Source: SpSt-398 sp041752235
GTDB taxonomy: Bacteria > Bacteroidota > Bacteroidia > Chitinophagales > Chitinophagaceae
Assembly: GCA_041752235.1 (NCBI GenBank)
Contig: JBGSHM010000008.1
Span: forward strand, 1 to 64,000
Length of the DNA: 64,000 nt
Direction of reading: 5' to 3'
The notes beneath the pieces are model-generated. The model did no database searches and was not told the origin of the DNA. It saw only the letters and a program-made list of their open reading frames with translations. Each line of letters begins with the position of its first letter. Position 1 is the first letter of the stretch. The position numbers and the translations under genes were made by a program. Below, one piece after another: positions 43,506-52,091 of the stretch.

Positions 43506-45692
43506 ATGAGTAAAAAAATTTGGCTTCTCCTCCTGTTCTCTTTTGCGGTCCTTGAATTACCAGCCCAGAAAAAGAAACTCTTTCAGGGAAAAAAGATCAC
43601 CCGTTCGGTCAAGATCAAGAAAGGGGTGTATCGCCTGGAAGCTCCGGGAGGAATGGATGCCTCGGTGATCCTGATCGAAGGAAATGATATCACAGTCGAT
43701 TTTCGCGAAGCCATACTGCAAGGGAGCAAAGAAACCCAACGACCCGATGCCTTTGCCGGTATTGGAATCTGGATCAAAGGGGGAAAGAACATCACCCTGC
43801 GTAACCTGAAGGCCCATGGATTCAAAGTCGCGATCCGGGCCACCAATGTGGAAGGGCTTACACTGGATCATTGCGACCTTAGTTATAATTACCGCCCTTA
43901 TCTTAATAGTACGCAGGAAAAAGAAGACATTTCCGATTGGATGAGTTATCACCAGAACGATAAAAATGAGTGGTTGCGTTATGGGGCGGCCATTTACCTG
44001 GAGAATTGTGATAAGGCGGAGATCAGGTTCTGTCGTGTGACCGGGGGGCAAAATGCCCTGATGATGAAGGATTGTGATAATGGCCGGATTTATAACAATG
44101 ATTTCTCCTTTAACTCAGGTATAGGAATCGGGATGTACCGCTGCAACAACAATACCGTTGCCTACAACAGGATCAATTTCAATGTGCGGGGTTATAGTCA
44201 TGGTGTGTACAACCGGGGGCAGGACAGTGCCGGTATCCTGGTCTATGAACAAAGCAACAGGAATTTCTTTTATAAAAATGCCGTGACACATGGAGGTGAT
44301 GGATTTTTCTTATGGGCTGGTCAATCCACCATGGACAATGGCCAGGGGGGCTGTAATGACAATGTGCTTTCCGGAAATGATTTCTCCTATGCGCCTACTA
44401 ATGGGGTAGAGGTCACCTTTAGCCGAAATAAGATCTACAATAACCGGATATTTGAATGTGACCATGGTATTTGGGGCGGCTATAGTTTTGGTTCGGTCAT
44501 CTCAGGGAATAAGTTCAGGAATAACCGGATCGATGTTGCCATAGAACACGGTCAGGATAACCAGATCACCTTTAATATTTTCCAGGAAAGTAAGGAAGCC
44601 ATCCGGCTCTGGTCCAGGCCAACCCAACCGGCCGACTGGGGCTATGCCAAAGCCAGGGATACGCGAAGCCGGAATTACAAGATCGTTTTTAATAATTTTC
44701 TCCGAAATGGGATCGTATATAATATTAAAGGGACGCAGGACCTGAACATTTTTGAAAATCTCTACGATCAGTATAGTTCACTCTACGCGATCGACGGAAC
44801 AGTTACCGGGTTGGATACGGGGTTCAATGCGGCCATGGACAAGGCACTTTCCGTGGATACCACTGAATTTGTACCGGAGATACCCGATCCGCAGGATCCT
44901 TTCAAGGGAGGAGGGGTTTTGGCCGGCCGTAAAAATATTCGAATGACCGCCTGGGGGCCCTATGATTACCGGTATCCGCTGGTTTGGTTGGAAAACCCGG
45001 TCGATAGTTCTGGTAAAATGCAGTTTTCAGTATTGGGTCCCGTTGGGCAGTGGAAGGTTAAATCGGCAAAGGGAATCCATACCCTGAGCGCAACCGAAGG
45101 GGCCATACCCGGATCCTTTACCTGTACGAAAGAGGGAAAGGGTAAAATGGAAGATATACGAATAGAACTGGAATATACAGGCCCGGCTTTTACAGATCCA
45201 TTTGGCAGACCTGGAAACACCGGACATCTTTTCACTTTTGAAAAATATTTTATGCCCATTGATTTTGAGGTGCGTTGGTATGCGTATGACCCTGAATTTC
45301 ACGACCCGTTGAAGTCCGGGTCACTCTTTCCGCCCAATGCCCGGGTTAGACCGGTCAAAACAGAGAAGACCACCAAACTCGAGTATGCCTGGTGGGGTGG
45401 GATCAAGGCGGAGGGGCAGACCTATGAAAAGTTCATTACGGTGGCTGAGGGCAAGGCAGAAATGGAGGCCGGGACCTATGAATTCAGCATTACCTGGGAT
45501 GATTCCGTCAGGCTTTATGTGGATGGAAAAATGATCGTGGACGAATGGAACCCTTCTTTGTATAAATTTGATGAATCCCCCAATAAAAAGGTCCAATTAA
45601 AACTCGAGGCCGGACTACACCATTTTCAGGTGGAGCATGTGGAAAAGGGAGGGTTCGCGACACTGAATCTCAAAGTGTTACGCAAAAACTAA
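43506..45692 (+). CDS. Secreted parallel beta-helix protein with PA14-like C terminus
   Basis: 728 residues with a signal peptide (SKKIWLLLLFSFAVLELPAQ). The middle (about 70-410) is a right-handed parallel beta-helix with NosD/PbH1-type coils: ITLRNLKAHGFKVAIRATNV, AEIRFCRVTGGQNALMMKDC, NTVAYNRINFNVRGYSHGVY and SVISGNKFRNNRIDVAIEHG. A C-terminal domain (about 580-728) with YEFSITWDDSVRLYVDGKMI and VQLKLEAGLHHFQVEHVEK is PA14-like and should bind carbohydrate. It is probably a polysaccharide lyase, hydrolase or adhesin; no catalytic residues are certain. Confidence 0.83.
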   Translation: MSKKIWLLLLFSFAVLELPAQKKKLFQGKKITRSVKIKKGVYRLEAPGGMDASVILIEGNDITVDFREAILQGSKETQRPDAFAGIGIWIKGGKNITLRNLKAHGFKVAIRATNVEGLTLDHCDLSYNYRPYLNSTQEKEDISDWMSYHQNDKNEWLRYGAAIYLENCDKAEIRFCRVTGGQNALMMKDCDNGRIYNNDFSFNSGIGIGMYRCNNNTVAYNRINFNVRGYSHGVYNRGQDSAGILVYEQSNRNFFYKNAVTHGGDGFFLWAGQSTMDNGQGGCNDNVLSGNDFSYAPTNGVEVTFSRNKIYNNRIFECDHGIWGGYSFGSVISGNKFRNNRIDVAIEHGQDNQITFNIFQESKEAIRLWSRPTQPADWGYAKARDTRSRNYKIVFNNFLRNGIVYNIKGTQDLNIFENLYDQYSSLYAIDGTVTGLDTGFNAAMDKALSVDTTEFVPEIPDPQDPFKGGGVLAGRKNIRMTAWGPYDYRYPLVWLENPVDSSGKMQFSVLGPVGQWKVKSAKGIHTLSATEGAIPGSFTCTKEGKGKMEDIRIELEYTGPAFTDPFGRPGNTGHLFTFEKYFMPIDFEVRWYAYDPEFHDPLKSGSLFPPNARVRPVKTEKTTKLEYAWWGGIKAEGQTYEKFITVAEGKAEMEAGTYEFSITWDDSVRLYVDGKMIVDEWNPSLYKFDESPNKKVQLKLEAGLHHFQVEHVEKGGFATLNLKVLRKN

Positions 45693-45693
45693 G

Positions 45694-45750
45694 AGCGAAT
45701 GGCTAAATGCCATAAGCCTTTGGCCATTAGTCTTTAGCTATTAGCCCTTG
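45694..45750. repeat. Family-B repeat upstream of the S10 operon promoter
   Basis: GCGAATGGCTAAATGCC paired loosely with GGCCATTAG, then TCTTTAGCTATTAGC. It separates the beta-helix gene from the ribosomal promoter and may terminate the former. The adjacent 15 bp GGAAAATTATTTTCC (45759-45773) is a perfect palindrome. Confidence 0.65.
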
Positions 45751-45778
45751 GTTTTTGCGGAAAATTATTTTCCAATTC

Positions 45779-45810
45779 TTTGTCCATTTCCACCCAACCC
45801 CCTACCTTTG
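45779..45810 (+). promoter_or_regulatory. Promoter of the S10-spc operon
   Basis: TTTG (45779-45782), 20 nt spacer, then TACCTTTG (45803-45810), a canonical Bacteroidota -33/-7 pair. The ATG of rpsJ follows 30 nt later. The GGAAAATTATTTTCC palindrome just upstream could be a regulatory site. Confidence 0.8.
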
Positions 45811-45840
45811 CACTCCCGTAAGAAAAGCGGGTATTGACGT

Positions 45841-46146
45841 ATGTCTCAGAGAATCAGAATCAAATTACAGTCCTACGACCACAATCTGGTAGATAAATCT
45901 GCCGAAAAAATCGTAAAAACTGTCCGCAGCACAGGCGCTGTAGTAACAGGACCTATTCCCCTGCCTACCCGCAAGAAAATTTTTACCGTGTTGCGTTCCC
46001 CTCACGTGAATAAGAAGAGCCGTGAGCAGTTTCAACTGGCGACACATAAGCGCTTGTTGGATATTTACACTTCTTCTTCGCGTACGGTTGATGCGCTGAG
46101 CAAACTCGATCTGCCCAGTGGGGTAGAGGTAGAGATCAAGGCATAA
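45841..46146 (+). CDS. rpsJ: 30S ribosomal protein S10
   Basis: 101 residues. It carries IRIKLQSYDHNLVDKSAEKI, GPIPLPTRKKIFTVLRSPHV, NKKSREQFQLATHKRLLDIY and the end PSGVEVEIKA. It also acts as NusE in antitermination. It is the first gene of this operon; in Bacteroidota it is normally preceded by rpsL-rpsG-fusA, which are absent upstream here. Confidence 0.98.
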   Translation: MSQRIRIKLQSYDHNLVDKSAEKIVKTVRSTGAVVTGPIPLPTRKKIFTVLRSPHVNKKSREQFQLATHKRLLDIYTSSSRTVDALSKLDLPSGVEVEIKA

Positions 46147-46427
46147 CCTGAAATAAGGGATTGCCTGATTTTCAGGAGACGTAATTGTTGTAGTAGTTCT
46201 TTTTTATTGAAATAGTTGATTTATCCTATCTGTCAATCAGGCGAAGGTCTGAAGAAACAGCTCTGGGTCGTAAAACATAATAAACAAGCCCTTCGAGGTT
46301 TGTTTGTCGCCGGTACTTCCCCTTCTCTAGTAGAAAACTCAGGAAAAGGTCGTCGATAAACCAGGATTGAATTCCGATGATTCTTTCGGAATGTCTTGTA
46401 TAACCTTGCGGGAAAAACCGTAAGAAA
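46147..46427 (+). other. 281 nt non-coding gap between rpsJ and rplC
   Basis: No ORF and no repeat of the other families. It ends just before the rplC ATG with a small hairpin, TTCCGA (46370-46375) pairing with TCGGAA (46384-46389). rpsJ and rplC are usually only tens of bases apart. It may hold an autogenous control site for ribosomal proteins or be a slipped insertion; I could not fold it. Confidence 0.5.
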
Positions 46428-47045
46428 ATGAAAGGTATAATCGGAAGAAAAATTGGGATGACAAGCATCTTCGATCCTGGTGGCAAGCAAACAGCCTGCA
46501 CCATTATTGAAGCAGGCCCTTGTGTGGTGACCCAGGTCCGTACACAGGAAACAGATGGCTACAGTGCCCTCCAGCTTTCTTTTGGCGACAAAAAAGAAAA
46601 GCAAACACTCCTCTCTGAAAAGAATCATTTCGCCAAGGCTCAAACCGCAGCCAAAAAATTTGTCAAAGAATTTCGTGATTTCTCGCTCGAAAAGAACCTC
46701 GGGGAGTCTGTTACTGTCGACATTTTCGCCGAAGGCGATACAGTTGAGGTAGTAGGCACTTCCAAGGGTAAAGGTTTTCAGGGTGTTGTAAAACGCCATG
46801 GATTCAGCGGGGTAGGTGAGCAATCGCACGGTCAGCACGACCGTCAGCGCGCCCCCGGTTCGATCGGTGGATCTTCTTATCCCAGCCGTGTATTCAAAGG
46901 CATGCGCATGGCCGGCCGTATGGGCGGTGATCGCGTGAAAATGAAAGGGCTGAAGATCATCAAGATCATGCCCGAGAAAAACTACATATTGGTAAGTGGT
47001 TCCGTTCCGGGCCACAATGGTTCAATCGTTTTAATCCAGAAATAA
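46428..47045 (+). CDS. rplC: 50S ribosomal protein L3
   Basis: 205 residues: MKGIIGRKIGMTSIFDPGGK, then the loop GVVKRHGFSGVGEQSHGQHD near the peptidyl transferase centre, including the Gln-containing SHGQHDRQRAPGSIG segment modified by PrmB in other bacteria. Normal length. It is followed 2 nt later by rplD. Confidence 0.98.
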   Translation: MKGIIGRKIGMTSIFDPGGKQTACTIIEAGPCVVTQVRTQETDGYSALQLSFGDKKEKQTLLSEKNHFAKAQTAAKKFVKEFRDFSLEKNLGESVTVDIFAEGDTVEVVGTSKGKGFQGVVKRHGFSGVGEQSHGQHDRQRAPGSIGGSSYPSRVFKGMRMAGRMGGDRVKMKGLKIIKIMPEKNYILVSGSVPGHNGSIVLIQK

Positions 47046-47047
47046 TT

Positions 47048-47680
47048 ATGCAAGTCGACGTATTAAATATACAGGGAAAGAAAACCGGCAGAACCGTTGA
47101 GTTGCCCGAAGCCATCTTTGGTGTTGAGCCCAATACCCACGTGGTTTATCTCGCGGTAAAACAATACCTCGCCGCTCAGCGTCAAGGTACCCATAAGGTG
47201 AAGACCCGTGCCGAAGTAAAAGGAGCCAGCCGTAAGCTGCACCGTCAAAAAGGTACAGGTGGAAGCCGTAAGGGTAATATCCGGAACCCTTTGTATAAGG
47301 GTGGTGGTACCATCTTCGGTCCTAAGCCCCACGCTTATGACATCAAGTTGAACCGTAAAGTTCAGGCCCTGGCCCGTGTTTCCGCCTTGTCGGCCAAAGC
47401 CCAGGAGAACGAGATCGTGGTTGTGGAGGATATCCAAATGGAAACCCCCAAGACGAAGAATTTTGTAGGCATCCTCAGTAACCTGAAATTAGCCGACAAA
47501 AAAACGCTCTTCATCATGCCCGATTACAATGATAACCTTTACCTCAGCATGCAGAACGTGCCTACCGTATTGGGTCTCCTGAACCGGGAACTGAATACCT
47601 ACGATCTGGTTAATTCCGAAGTACTGGTATTCACTGAAAGCGCGGCAAAACTCTATTCCGAAGCAACCGTTGAAGCTTAA
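47048..47680 (+). CDS. rplD: 50S ribosomal protein L4
   Basis: 210 residues with the extended tunnel loop KGASRKLHRQKGTGGSRKGN and GGGTIFGPKPHAYDIKLNRK. In E. coli L4 represses this operon; whether it does so here is unknown. Starts 2 nt after rplC. Confidence 0.98.
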   Translation: MQVDVLNIQGKKTGRTVELPEAIFGVEPNTHVVYLAVKQYLAAQRQGTHKVKTRAEVKGASRKLHRQKGTGGSRKGNIRNPLYKGGGTIFGPKPHAYDIKLNRKVQALARVSALSAKAQENEIVVVEDIQMETPKTKNFVGILSNLKLADKKTLFIMPDYNDNLYLSMQNVPTVLGLLNRELNTYDLVNSEVLVFTESAAKLYSEATVEA

Positions 47681-47700
47681 TAACTATAAATAACAAAGCG

Positions 47701-48000
47701 ATGAAACTTTCTGAAGTATTGATTAAGCCCATCCTCACCGAAAAGGCGAATGCCCAGCAGGAAAAACTGCGCCGCTACGCTTTCAAGGTCGCTAAGGCTG
47801 CCAATAAGCTGGAGATCAAGAAAGCGGTGGAAAGCTTCTACGGCGTGAACGTAGTGGATGTAAACACCCTTGTGGTGCCCGCCAAGAATAAATTCCGTAT
47901 GACCAAGGCAGGCTATGTAGCAGGAAAGAAACCCCCTTACAAAAAAGCATTTGTAACAGTGGCGGAAGGCGAAGAGATCGATCTGTATTCGAATATTTAA
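47701..48000 (+). CDS. rplW: 50S ribosomal protein L23
   Basis: 99 residues, at the exit tunnel where trigger factor and SRP dock. It carries LIKPILTEKANAQQEKLRRY, FKVAKAANKLEIKKAVESFY and a KAGYVAGKKPPYKKAFVTVA loop. Normal length and position. Confidence 0.97.
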   Translation: MKLSEVLIKPILTEKANAQQEKLRRYAFKVAKAANKLEIKKAVESFYGVNVVDVNTLVVPAKNKFRMTKAGYVAGKKPPYKKAFVTVAEGEEIDLYSNI

Positions 48001-48052
48001 AGTAAATCATTATAGTCCGCGAGGCTGATAAGTTCGCATAAAACAATTTAGC

Positions 48053-48892
48053 ATGGCACTGAAGAAATATAAACCGGTCACCGCAGGAACCCGTTGGAGA
48101 ATCGGGAACGCGTATGCGGAAGTTACCACGAACAAACCCGAGAAGTCCCTGGTGGAGACTAAGAAAAGCACCGGCGGACGTAACTCATCTGGTCACCTGA
48201 CCATGCGTTATATCGGTGGTGGACACAAGAAGAAATACCGTGTGATCGACTTCAAACGCAATAAGAAAGAGATCCAGGCTGAAGTGAAGACCATTGAGTA
48301 CGATCCAAACCGTACCTGCTTTATCGCCCTGGTGGAATACACCGATGGAGAAAAGCGATACATCATCGCTCCCCAAGGTCTGACCGTTGGGATGAATATC
48401 ATCAGCGGTGACGCCGTAGCCCCCGAGATAGGCAACTCGCTTCAAATGAAGAATATGCCCCTCGGTACCATGGTACATAATATCGAGATGCAACCTGGTC
48501 AGGGTGGTAAGATCGCCCGCAGCGCAGGTTCCTCTGCCCAGTTGACCAACAAAGAAGAAAAATATGCCGTGTTAAAAATGCCCAGCGGCGAACTGCGCAA
48601 GGTGCTGATTAATTGCTATGCTACCGTTGGGGTGGTTGGCAACAGCGATCACAACCTGCAAAGCATGGGTAAAGCCGGTCGTAACCGTTGGAGAGGTATC
48701 CGTCCCCGCAACCGCGGTGTGGCCATGAACCCTGTCGATCACCCAATGGGTGGTGGTGAAGGTCGTGCCTCTGGTGGACACCCCAGAAGCCGTACAGGTA
48801 AGTATGCAAAAGGAGAGAAAACACGCAAGCCGCACAAAGGCAGCGATAAACTGATCCTGCAGCGGAAGAACGGAAGCAAACTGGCTAAATAA
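48053..48892 (+). CDS. rplB: 50S ribosomal protein L2
   Basis: 279 residues. The SH3/OB core has GGGHKKKYRVIDFKRNKKEI and YIIAPQGLTVGMNIISGD; the C-terminal part has GEGRASGGHPRSRTGKYAKG, the peptidyl-transferase segment where the conserved His of the HPMGGGEGR motif lies. Normal length and position. Confidence 0.98.
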   Translation: MALKKYKPVTAGTRWRIGNAYAEVTTNKPEKSLVETKKSTGGRNSSGHLTMRYIGGGHKKKYRVIDFKRNKKEIQAEVKTIEYDPNRTCFIALVEYTDGEKRYIIAPQGLTVGMNIISGDAVAPEIGNSLQMKNMPLGTMVHNIEMQPGQGGKIARSAGSSAQLTNKEEKYAVLKMPSGELRKVLINCYATVGVVGNSDHNLQSMGKAGRNRWRGIRPRNRGVAMNPVDHPMGGGEGRASGGHPRSRTGKYAKGEKTRKPHKGSDKLILQRKNGSKLAK

Positions 48893-48920
48893 TTTGAATC
48901 ATTTTAAACTGAGATAATAA

Positions 48921-49193
48921 ATGGCTCGTTCAATTAAAAAAGGTCCTTACGTCGCCAGCCACCTCGAGAAAAAGGTGTTGGCCATGTCGGAAGGAAAGGT
49001 AAAAAAGGGTGTGATCAAAACCTGGAGCCGCCGCTCTACTATCACCCCCGATTTTGTCGGACATACATTCGCTGTGCATAACGGGAATAAATTCATCCCG
49101 GTCTATGTTACCGAATTCATGGTGGGTCACAAATTGGGCGAGTTCGCACCGACCCGGCAGTTCAAAGGACACTCAAGTAAGAAAATAGCATAA
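48921..49193 (+). CDS. rpsS: 30S ribosomal protein S19
   Basis: 90 residues: MARSIKKGPYVASHLEKKVL, IKTWSRRSTITPDFVGHTFA, VGHKLGEFAPTRQFKGHSSK. Forms the 30S head with S13. Normal length and position. Confidence 0.98.
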   Translation: MARSIKKGPYVASHLEKKVLAMSEGKVKKGVIKTWSRRSTITPDFVGHTFAVHNGNKFIPVYVTEFMVGHKLGEFAPTRQFKGHSSKKIA

Positions 49194-49270
49194 TTAGTTG
49201 GCGGTAAAAGGAGGACAGTCCGGCGTAAGACCCGGGATCGATCCCAAACCGAAAACGGCAAATAAAAAAT

Positions 49271-49738
49271 ATGGAAGCAGTAGCTAAACTCAGAAACTAT
49301 CCCACTTCGCCCCGCAAAATGCGTTTGCTGGCGGATCTGATCCGTGGCATGCAGGTGGAGAAAGCGCTGGCCGAGTTGGAACATAACCCCAAACATCCCG
49401 CGGTTCCCCTGAAGAAACTGGTGATGAGCGCGATCAGCAACTGGAAACAGAAGAATGAAGGTGGTGATGAAAGCCAGTTGGTCGTAAAAACCATTTTCGT
49501 GGATGGTGCAAGAACCATCAAACGTCTTCGTCCCGCGCCCCAGGGCCGTGGATACCGTGTACGGAAGCGTAGCAACCATGTTACCGTGATCGTAGATGTA
49601 AAAGGAGCCAAAGCAGTGAAGGCTGAACCGGTAGCTGAAGTAACAGAGGAAGTGGTAGAGAAAGCGGCCCCCAAAGCAAAAAAGGCAGCCCCTAAGAAGA
49701 CCGCCACTAAAAAAGCAGCGACGAAAAAAACCAAATAA
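49271..49738 (+). CDS. rplV: 50S ribosomal protein L22 with Ala/Lys-rich tail
   Basis: 155 residues. The core (about 1-110) has NYPTSPRKMRLLADLIRGMQ, VSAISNW-like VMSAISNWKQK and the tunnel-lining beta-hairpin FVDGARTIKRLRPAPQGRGY. After HVTVIVDVKG a 45-residue tail of EVVEKAAPKAKKAAPKKTAT type follows, which E. coli L22 lacks. Such tails are known in Bacteroidota. Confidence 0.97.
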   Translation: MEAVAKLRNYPTSPRKMRLLADLIRGMQVEKALAELEHNPKHPAVPLKKLVMSAISNWKQKNEGGDESQLVVKTIFVDGARTIKRLRPAPQGRGYRVRKRSNHVTVIVDVKGAKAVKAEPVAEVTEEVVEKAAPKAKKAAPKKTATKKAATKKTK

Positions 49739-49795
49739 ATAAACTTCTCTTTCCGGTCGCCTGAAGCATGAACGGAAAGGAAACAAAAAAAGAAT

Positions 49796-50581
49796 ATGGG
49801 TCAGAAAGCAAATCCGATTGGTAACAGGTTAGGCATCATCCGCGGATGGGAATCTAACTGGTACGCTGACAAAAAGAATTTCAGCCTGCGATTGATCGAG
49901 GACAACAAGATCAGGACCTACCTGAACGCCCGTATCAACAAGGGTGGTATCTCGAAGATCGTTATCGAGCGTACGCTGGGTAAACTGATCGTGACCATCC
50001 ATACATCCAAACCCGGTATCATCATTGGTAAAGGGGGTGGAGAAGTAGATCGTATCAAGGAAGAGCTGAAAAAGCTTACCGGGAAAGATGATGTCCAGAT
50101 CAATATCCTGGAGATCCGTCGTCCCGAGCTCGATGCCATGATCGTTGCCGATACCATTGCTCGTCAGATCGAGAATCGGATCAACTACAAACGCGCTACC
50201 AAAATGTCCATCGCTTCTGCCCTGCGTATGGGTGCTGAAGGGATAAAGGTAAAACTGGCCGGTCGTTTGAATGGTGCGGAGATCGCCCGTACAGAAGAAT
50301 TGAAACAAGGACGTGTGCCCCTGCATACATTCCGGATGGATATTGATTATGCCAACGTTTTCGCTCAAACCGTTTACGGAAAGATCGGGATCAAGGTATG
50401 GATCTGTAAAGGAGAAGTATTGGGCAAACGTGACCTCAACCCCAATTTCGTAGCCGGTGGCAAGAGCGAAGGCACCGAAAGAAGGGAGAGAAGGGATGAT
50501 CACCGCGGTGACCGTGGTGGCGACCGCAGAGGCGGTGGTGACAGAAGAGGTGGCGGCGGTGGCCGTGACCGCAGAGGTTAA
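49796..50581 (+). CDS. rpsC: 30S ribosomal protein S3 with RGG-type tail
   Basis: 261 residues. N-terminal KH domain with KPGIIIGKGGGEVDRIKEEL (GxxG loop), then the S3 C-terminal domain to YGKIGIKVWICKGEVLGK. The last 45 residues are of a charged RGG/RGD type (DHRGDRGGDRRGGG, RRGGGGGRDRRG). The tail probably sits at the mRNA entry side of the 30S and could bind RNA. Confidence 0.97.
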   Translation: MGQKANPIGNRLGIIRGWESNWYADKKNFSLRLIEDNKIRTYLNARINKGGISKIVIERTLGKLIVTIHTSKPGIIIGKGGGEVDRIKEELKKLTGKDDVQINILEIRRPELDAMIVADTIARQIENRINYKRATKMSIASALRMGAEGIKVKLAGRLNGAEIARTEELKQGRVPLHTFRMDIDYANVFAQTVYGKIGIKVWICKGEVLGKRDLNPNFVAGGKSEGTERRERRDDHRGDRGGDRRGGGDRRGGGGGRDRRG

Positions 50582-50628
50582 TTCCCAACAACTGAATAAA
50601 CGAATAAAGTAACTCGAAATAAGAAACC

Positions 50629-51048
50629 ATGTTACAACCGAAAAGAACGAAACACAGGAAGATGCAAAAGGGTCGCATGAAAGGAAATGCGAAGCGTGGC
50701 ACCATGATCTCTTTTGGATCTTATGCATTGAAGGCACTGGATGAACATTGGATCACCGACCGCCAGATCGAAGCGGCCCGCCAGGCTTTGACCCGCCACA
50801 TGAAACGGGAGGGTAATGTATGGATCCGCATATTTCCTGATAAACCGATCACCCGCAAACCGGCTGAAGTGAGGATGGGTAAAGGTAAAGGTAACCTGGA
50901 GTTCTGGGCTGCCGTGGTACAACCCGGTCGTATCCTGTTTGAAGTGGATGGAGTAACCGAGCAGATCGCTCGTGAATCCCTGGAACTGGCCGCCGGTAAA
51001 TTGCCGATCAAAACAAAATTTGTGATACGCAGGGATCTCGTTGCGTAA
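50629..51048 (+). CDS. rplP: 50S ribosomal protein L16
   Basis: 139 residues: MLQPKRTKHRKMQKGRMKGN, ITDRQIEAARQALTRHMKRE, WIRIFPDKPITRKPAEVRMG and GKGNLEFWAAVVQPGRILFE. It contacts the A-site tRNA. Normal length and position. Confidence 0.98.
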   Translation: MLQPKRTKHRKMQKGRMKGNAKRGTMISFGSYALKALDEHWITDRQIEAARQALTRHMKREGNVWIRIFPDKPITRKPAEVRMGKGKGNLEFWAAVVQPGRILFEVDGVTEQIARESLELAAGKLPIKTKFVIRRDLVA

Positions 51049-51072
51049 TTGAAAATATAAAATCGACAAAAG

Positions 51073-51282
51073 ATGGCAAAGAACGCCGATTTTTTAAAGA
51101 GTATCAAAGAGCTTAGCCAGGAAGACCTGAAAGCTAAGATTCAGGAAGACGAACTGCGGTTGAAAAAACTGGAATTCGCCCACGCCATTTCTCCCCTCGA
51201 GAATCCCGTGAGCATCCGGAACCTTCGCCGCGACCTCGCCCGCCTGAAGACGGAATTGAAAAATAAACAGCTAAGCGTATAA
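51073..51282 (+). CDS. rpmC: 50S ribosomal protein L29
   Basis: 69 residues, two-helix hairpin: LKSIKELSQEDLKAKIQEDE and LRRDLARLKTELKNKQLSV. The N terminus is a few residues longer than in E. coli. Located between rplP and rpsQ as usual. Confidence 0.96.
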   Translation: MAKNADFLKSIKELSQEDLKAKIQEDELRLKKLEFAHAISPLENPVSIRNLRRDLARLKTELKNKQLSV

Positions 51283-51319
51283 ATGAACGACCGCCAGCCG
51301 GTAGTAAAATCAATACAAA

Positions 51320-51577
51320 ATGATCGAAAGAAATTTGCGCAAAACAAGGATCGGGGTGGTAACCAGCAACAAGATGACCAAAACGGTCACCGTGTCTGTT
51401 GAACGAAAAGTAAAACACCCCATTTACGGTAAGTTCGTAAAGAAGACGACCAAGTTCCATGCTCATGATGAAAAGAATGAGTGCAGCATCGGAGATGTAG
51501 TACGGATCATGGAAACTCGTCCGCTGAGCAAGACCAAGCGCTGGAGAATGGTGGAGATTGTCGAGAAAGTTAAATAA
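51320..51577 (+). CDS. rpsQ: 30S ribosomal protein S17
   Basis: 85 residues, OB fold: RKTRIGVVTSNKMTKTVTVS, VERKVKHPIYGKFVKKTTKF and RIMETRPLSKTKRWRMVEIV. Followed by an unusual 106 nt gap of family-B repeats before rplN. Confidence 0.97.
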   Translation: MIERNLRKTRIGVVTSNKMTKTVTVSVERKVKHPIYGKFVKKTTKFHAHDEKNECSIGDVVRIMETRPLSKTKRWRMVEIVEKVK

Positions 51578-51578
51578 G

Positions 51579-51677
51579 AAGCGATTAGCTATTAGCAAAT
51601 AGCTACTAGCTTTTGATAGCAAGAAAAAAAATTGAAAAATAGCTGAAAGCTGGCTAACAGCTAAAAGCCAAAAGCTC
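51579..51677. repeat. Family-B repeat between rpsQ and rplN
   Basis: GCGATTAGCTATTAGC, AAATAGCTACTAGC, then after an A-rich centre AGCTGAAAGC, GGCTAACAGC, AAAAGCCAAAAGC. These genes usually nearly abut, so the repeat has expanded the gap inside the operon. Confidence 0.8.
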
Positions 51678-51683
51678 AAACAT

Positions 51684-52052
51684 ATGATTCAGCAAGAAAG
51701 CAGGTTGAACGTAGCTGATAACAGCGGTGCCAAGGAAGTGCTCTGTATCCGCGTATTGGGAAATAGCGGACAGCGCTATGCCAGGATCGGCGACAAGATC
51801 GTTGTGACCGTGAAAGATGCCATTCCTGCCGGCGGTATCAAAAAAGGAACCGTTGCCAAGGCCGTTATCGTTCGTACTACCAATAAGCTGCGTCGCAAAG
51901 ATGGTTCGTATATCCGCTTTGATGACAACGCGGTGGTATTGTTGAACCAGTCCGACGAACCGCGCGGAACCCGCATCTTCGGACCTGTTGCCAGGGAATT
52001 GCGTGATAAAGGATATATGAAGATTGTTTCACTGGCCCCAGAAGTGCTTTAA
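51684..52052 (+). CDS. rplN: 50S ribosomal protein L14
   Basis: 122 residues: MIQQESRLNVADNSGAKEVL, KGTVAKAVIVRTTNKLRRKD, RGTRIFGPVARELRDKGYMK. At the 50S/30S interface and the RsfS docking face. Normal length. Confidence 0.98.
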   Translation: MIQQESRLNVADNSGAKEVLCIRVLGNSGQRYARIGDKIVVTVKDAIPAGGIKKGTVAKAVIVRTTNKLRRKDGSYIRFDDNAVVLLNQSDEPRGTRIFGPVARELRDKGYMKIVSLAPEVL

Positions 52053-52091
52053 TAAATTAAGAACTAACCGGGTTTCACCCATAATGATAAA

